The position numbers and the translations under genes were made by a program. From Collinsella sp. (GTDB lineage Bacteria > Actinomycetota > Coriobacteriia > Coriobacteriales > Coriobacteriaceae), in NCBI GenBank assembly GCA_019414025.1, contig DXMU01000039.1, forward strand, positions 1 through 32,620: 32,620 nucleotides of DNA, given 5' to 3'. Below are positions 30,999 to 32,620 of the stretch, one piece after another. Each line of letters opens with the position of its first letter. The stretch's first letter is position 1. The notes under the pieces are model-generated. The model was not told the DNA's origin. It did no database searches and saw only the letters and a program-made list of their open reading frames with translations.

Positions 30999-32354
30999 TT
31001 AGCAGACGCCCTGAGCGAGCATGGCGTCGGCGACCTTCAGGAAGCCGGCGATGTTGGCGCCCATGACAAAGTTGCCCTCCTGGCCATACTCCTTGGCGGT
31101 GTCGTCCACGTTGTGGAACATGCCGCGCATGAGCTGCTCGAGCTTGCCGTCGACCTCCTCGAAGGTCCAGGACAGGTGCTCGGCGTTCTGGCTCATCTCG
31201 AGGCCGGACACGAGCACGCCGCCGGCGTTGGCAGCCTTACCGGGCATAAAGGCGACGCCGTTCTCCTGGAAGTAGGTCGTGGCCTCGATGGTCGTGGGCA
31301 TGTTCGCGCCCTCGCCGACCACCTTGCAGCCATTGGCGACGAGCGCCTGGGCGTCCTCGAGCAGCAGCGTGTTCTCGCGAGCGCAGGGCAGCGCGATGTC
31401 GCAGGGCAGCTGCCACACGCCGCGGCCGTCGCCCTCGTGCCACACGGCACCGGGCTTCTCGTCAACGTACATGGCGAGCGTGACGCCCTTGTCGTGGCCG
31501 GAGCGCTTCTGGTTGTAGACGTGCTCGAGCACGGAGTAGTCGATGCCGTCGGGATCCTCGACCCAGCCGTGGGTATCGGAGCAGGCCAGCACCTTGCCGC
31601 CGAGCTGGGCGACCTTCTGGACCGCGTAGATGGCGACGTTACCGGAGCCGTGAACGACGACGTTCTTGCCCTCGAAGGACTCACCGCGGCTCTTGAGGTA
31701 CTCGTCCACAAAGTAGACCAGACCGTAGCCGGTGGCCTCGGTACGGGCGAGCGAGCCGCCAAAGGAGAGGCCCTTGCCGGTAAGGACGCCGGTCCACTCG
31801 TTGGTCAGGCGCTTGTACTGACCGAACATGTAGGCAACCTCGCGGCCGCCAACGCCCAGGTCGCCGGCGGGAACGTCGGTGTTGGGGCCGATGTGGCGAT
31901 AGAGCTCGGTCATGAAGGACTGGCAGAAGTGCATGATCTCGTTGTTGGACTTACCCTTGGGGTCAAAGTCGGAGCCGCCCTTGCCGCCGCCCATGGGAAG
32001 GGTGGTCAGGCTGTTCTTAAGGATCTGCTCCAGACCCAGGAACTTGAGCATACCCAGGGTGACCGTGGGGTTAAAGCGCAGGCCGCCCTTGTAGGGTCCA
32101 ATGGCAGAGTTGAACTCGACGCGGTAACCGCGGTTGACCTGAACCTTGCCCTGGTCGTCGACCCAGGGAACACGGAACATGACGATGCGCTCGGGCTCGA
32201 CAAGGCGCTCAAGCAGGGCGGCCTCCTCGTACTCGGGGTGGGCGTCGAGCGCCGGCTGGATGGTGCCGAGGATCTCGGTCGCGGCCTGGATGAACTCAGG
32301 CTGCTCGGGATAGCGGGCCTTGAGCTCTTCGAGAACTTTCTGCGTGTAGCTCAT
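30999..32354 (-). CDS. gdhA: NADP-type glutamate dehydrogenase
   Basis: A 451-residue enzyme interconverting 2-oxoglutarate plus ammonia and glutamate. The substrate site shows GPYKGGLRFNP (residues 87-97), the catalytic Lys in MGGGKGGSDFDPKGKS (121-136) and PAGDLGVGGREV. The nucleotide fold VVHGSGNVAIYAVQKVAQLG follows. Length and layout fit the small hexameric, biosynthetic type; NADP preference is inferred from overall similarity. The ATG at 32354 has GGAGG four bases upstream; the frame is open to 32402 but that part looks like leader. Its terminator separates it from the molybdenum hydroxylase operon. Confidence 0.97.
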   Translation of the reverse strand: MSYTQKVLEELKARYPEQPEFIQAATEILGTIQPALDAHPEYEEAALLERLVEPERIVMFRVPWVDDQGKVQVNRGYRVEFNSAIGPYKGGLRFNPTVTLGMLKFLGLEQILKNSLTTLPMGGGKGGSDFDPKGKSNNEIMHFCQSFMTELYRHIGPNTDVPAGDLGVGGREVAYMFGQYKRLTNEWTGVLTGKGLSFGGSLARTEATGYGLVYFVDEYLKSRGESFEGKNVVVHGSGNVAIYAVQKVAQLGGKVLACSDTHGWVEDPDGIDYSVLEHVYNQKRSGHDKGVTLAMYVDEKPGAVWHEGDGRGVWQLPCDIALPCARENTLLLEDAQALVANGCKVVGEGANMPTTIEATTYFQENGVAFMPGKAANAGGVLVSGLEMSQNAEHLSWTFEEVDGKLEQLMRGMFHNVDDTAKEYGQEGNFVMGANIAGFLKVADAMLAQGVC

Positions 32355-32427
32355 GCTTCCTCCAATTGATGGAAAAGAAAGGTGTCGTTCGCGGCGCCCC
32401 ATGCGCCGTGAGCTTTATCGAGTATGG

Positions 32428-32433
32428 ATAATA
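32428..32433 (-). promoter_or_regulatory. Possible gdhA -10 box
   Basis: TATTAT on the minus strand, about 75 bases upstream of the gdhA start, with no good -35. The region 32440-32620 holds no gene. Confidence 0.35.
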
Positions 32434-32537
32434 TCGCACTGTTGCTACAAAGTTACGAATAAGGCAACGGGCGGATGTTTCATTTTGATTACGATGCAGG
32501 TAGAAGCGTTTTTGAACAGCTGACGTACAAATTGCGT

Positions 32538-32569
32538 GTTTCGAAGCTGTTTCCCGCACGTTTCGAAAC
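32538..32569. repeat. Tandem GTTTCGAA sites, 22 bp apart
   Basis: GTTTCGAA occurs at 32538-32545 and 32560-32567; the second extends to the palindrome GTTTCGAAAC. The spacing is about two helical turns, as for paired operator sites. They lie about 105 bases upstream of the possible gdhA -10 and might serve it or a gene beyond the window. Confidence 0.4.
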
Positions 32570-32620
32570 CACCACAAAGGGGACAGTGAACTGCGCCCCG
32601 AAACTTGGACTGAATAAATA

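Overview
The window looks like a chromosomal piece of a high-GC Coriobacteriia genome, most likely Collinsella (close to C. aerofaciens). This is judged from the protein flavour, the GC-rich codon use and the gene order. It carries ordinary housekeeping genes, one polysaccharide cluster, two redox operons and an unusual set of intergenic inverted repeats.

Positions 1-970 hold the decayed 3' part of a transglutaminase-like protein gene, interrupted by an in-frame TGA between its catalytic His and Asp. Positions 972-10850 are a minus-strand exopolysaccharide or capsule operon. It reads, in transcription order: a NusG paralogue of the LoaP/UpxY type, a phosphoglycosyl transferase that starts the lipid-linked sugar, a GT4 glycosyltransferase, a polysaccharide pyruvyl transferase, a ferredoxin/F420-hydrogenase-beta-like protein, a GT32 glycosyltransferase, an internally deleted GT4 remnant, a GT2 glycosyltransferase, a Wzy-like polymerase and a Wzx-like flippase. 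Genes overlap or abut, so this is one transcript that a processive antiterminator would help complete. The distal half is clearly AT-richer than the rest, as expected of transferred glycan genes. The leader carries a -10 box, repeated CGCAAAA-GTAC motifs and a hairpin just before loaP.

Positions 11000-13470 hold thrS (a ThrRS without the TGS domain) and a small membrane/zinc-ribbon protein, both on the minus strand. Positions 13568-13995 are the most unusual element: an array of 16-bp arms alternating in orientation about every 40 bp (80-bp units). Positions 14187-17425 are a plus-strand trio: a GlpA-like FAD oxidoreductase with a BFD-type iron-sulfur domain, a second FAD/NAD oxidoreductase and a DUF1667 protein. 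This looks like an anaerobic glycerol-3-phosphate dehydrogenase-type complex. An M24 peptidase follows (17582-18670).

Positions 18776-26801 form a minus-strand housekeeping block: tig, clpP, clpX, valS, folC (in transcription order). Large inverted repeats sit after the M24 peptidase gene and after valS. A tRNA-Leu(UAG) lies upstream of tig. Positions 27114-30859 encode a two-gene molybdenum hydroxylase (FAD subunit plus fused 2Fe-2S/Mo subunit). Positions 30999-32354 encode NADP-type glutamate dehydrogenase. Clear intrinsic terminators follow thrS, clpX and gdhA, and probable ones follow tig and the molybdenum hydroxylase genes.
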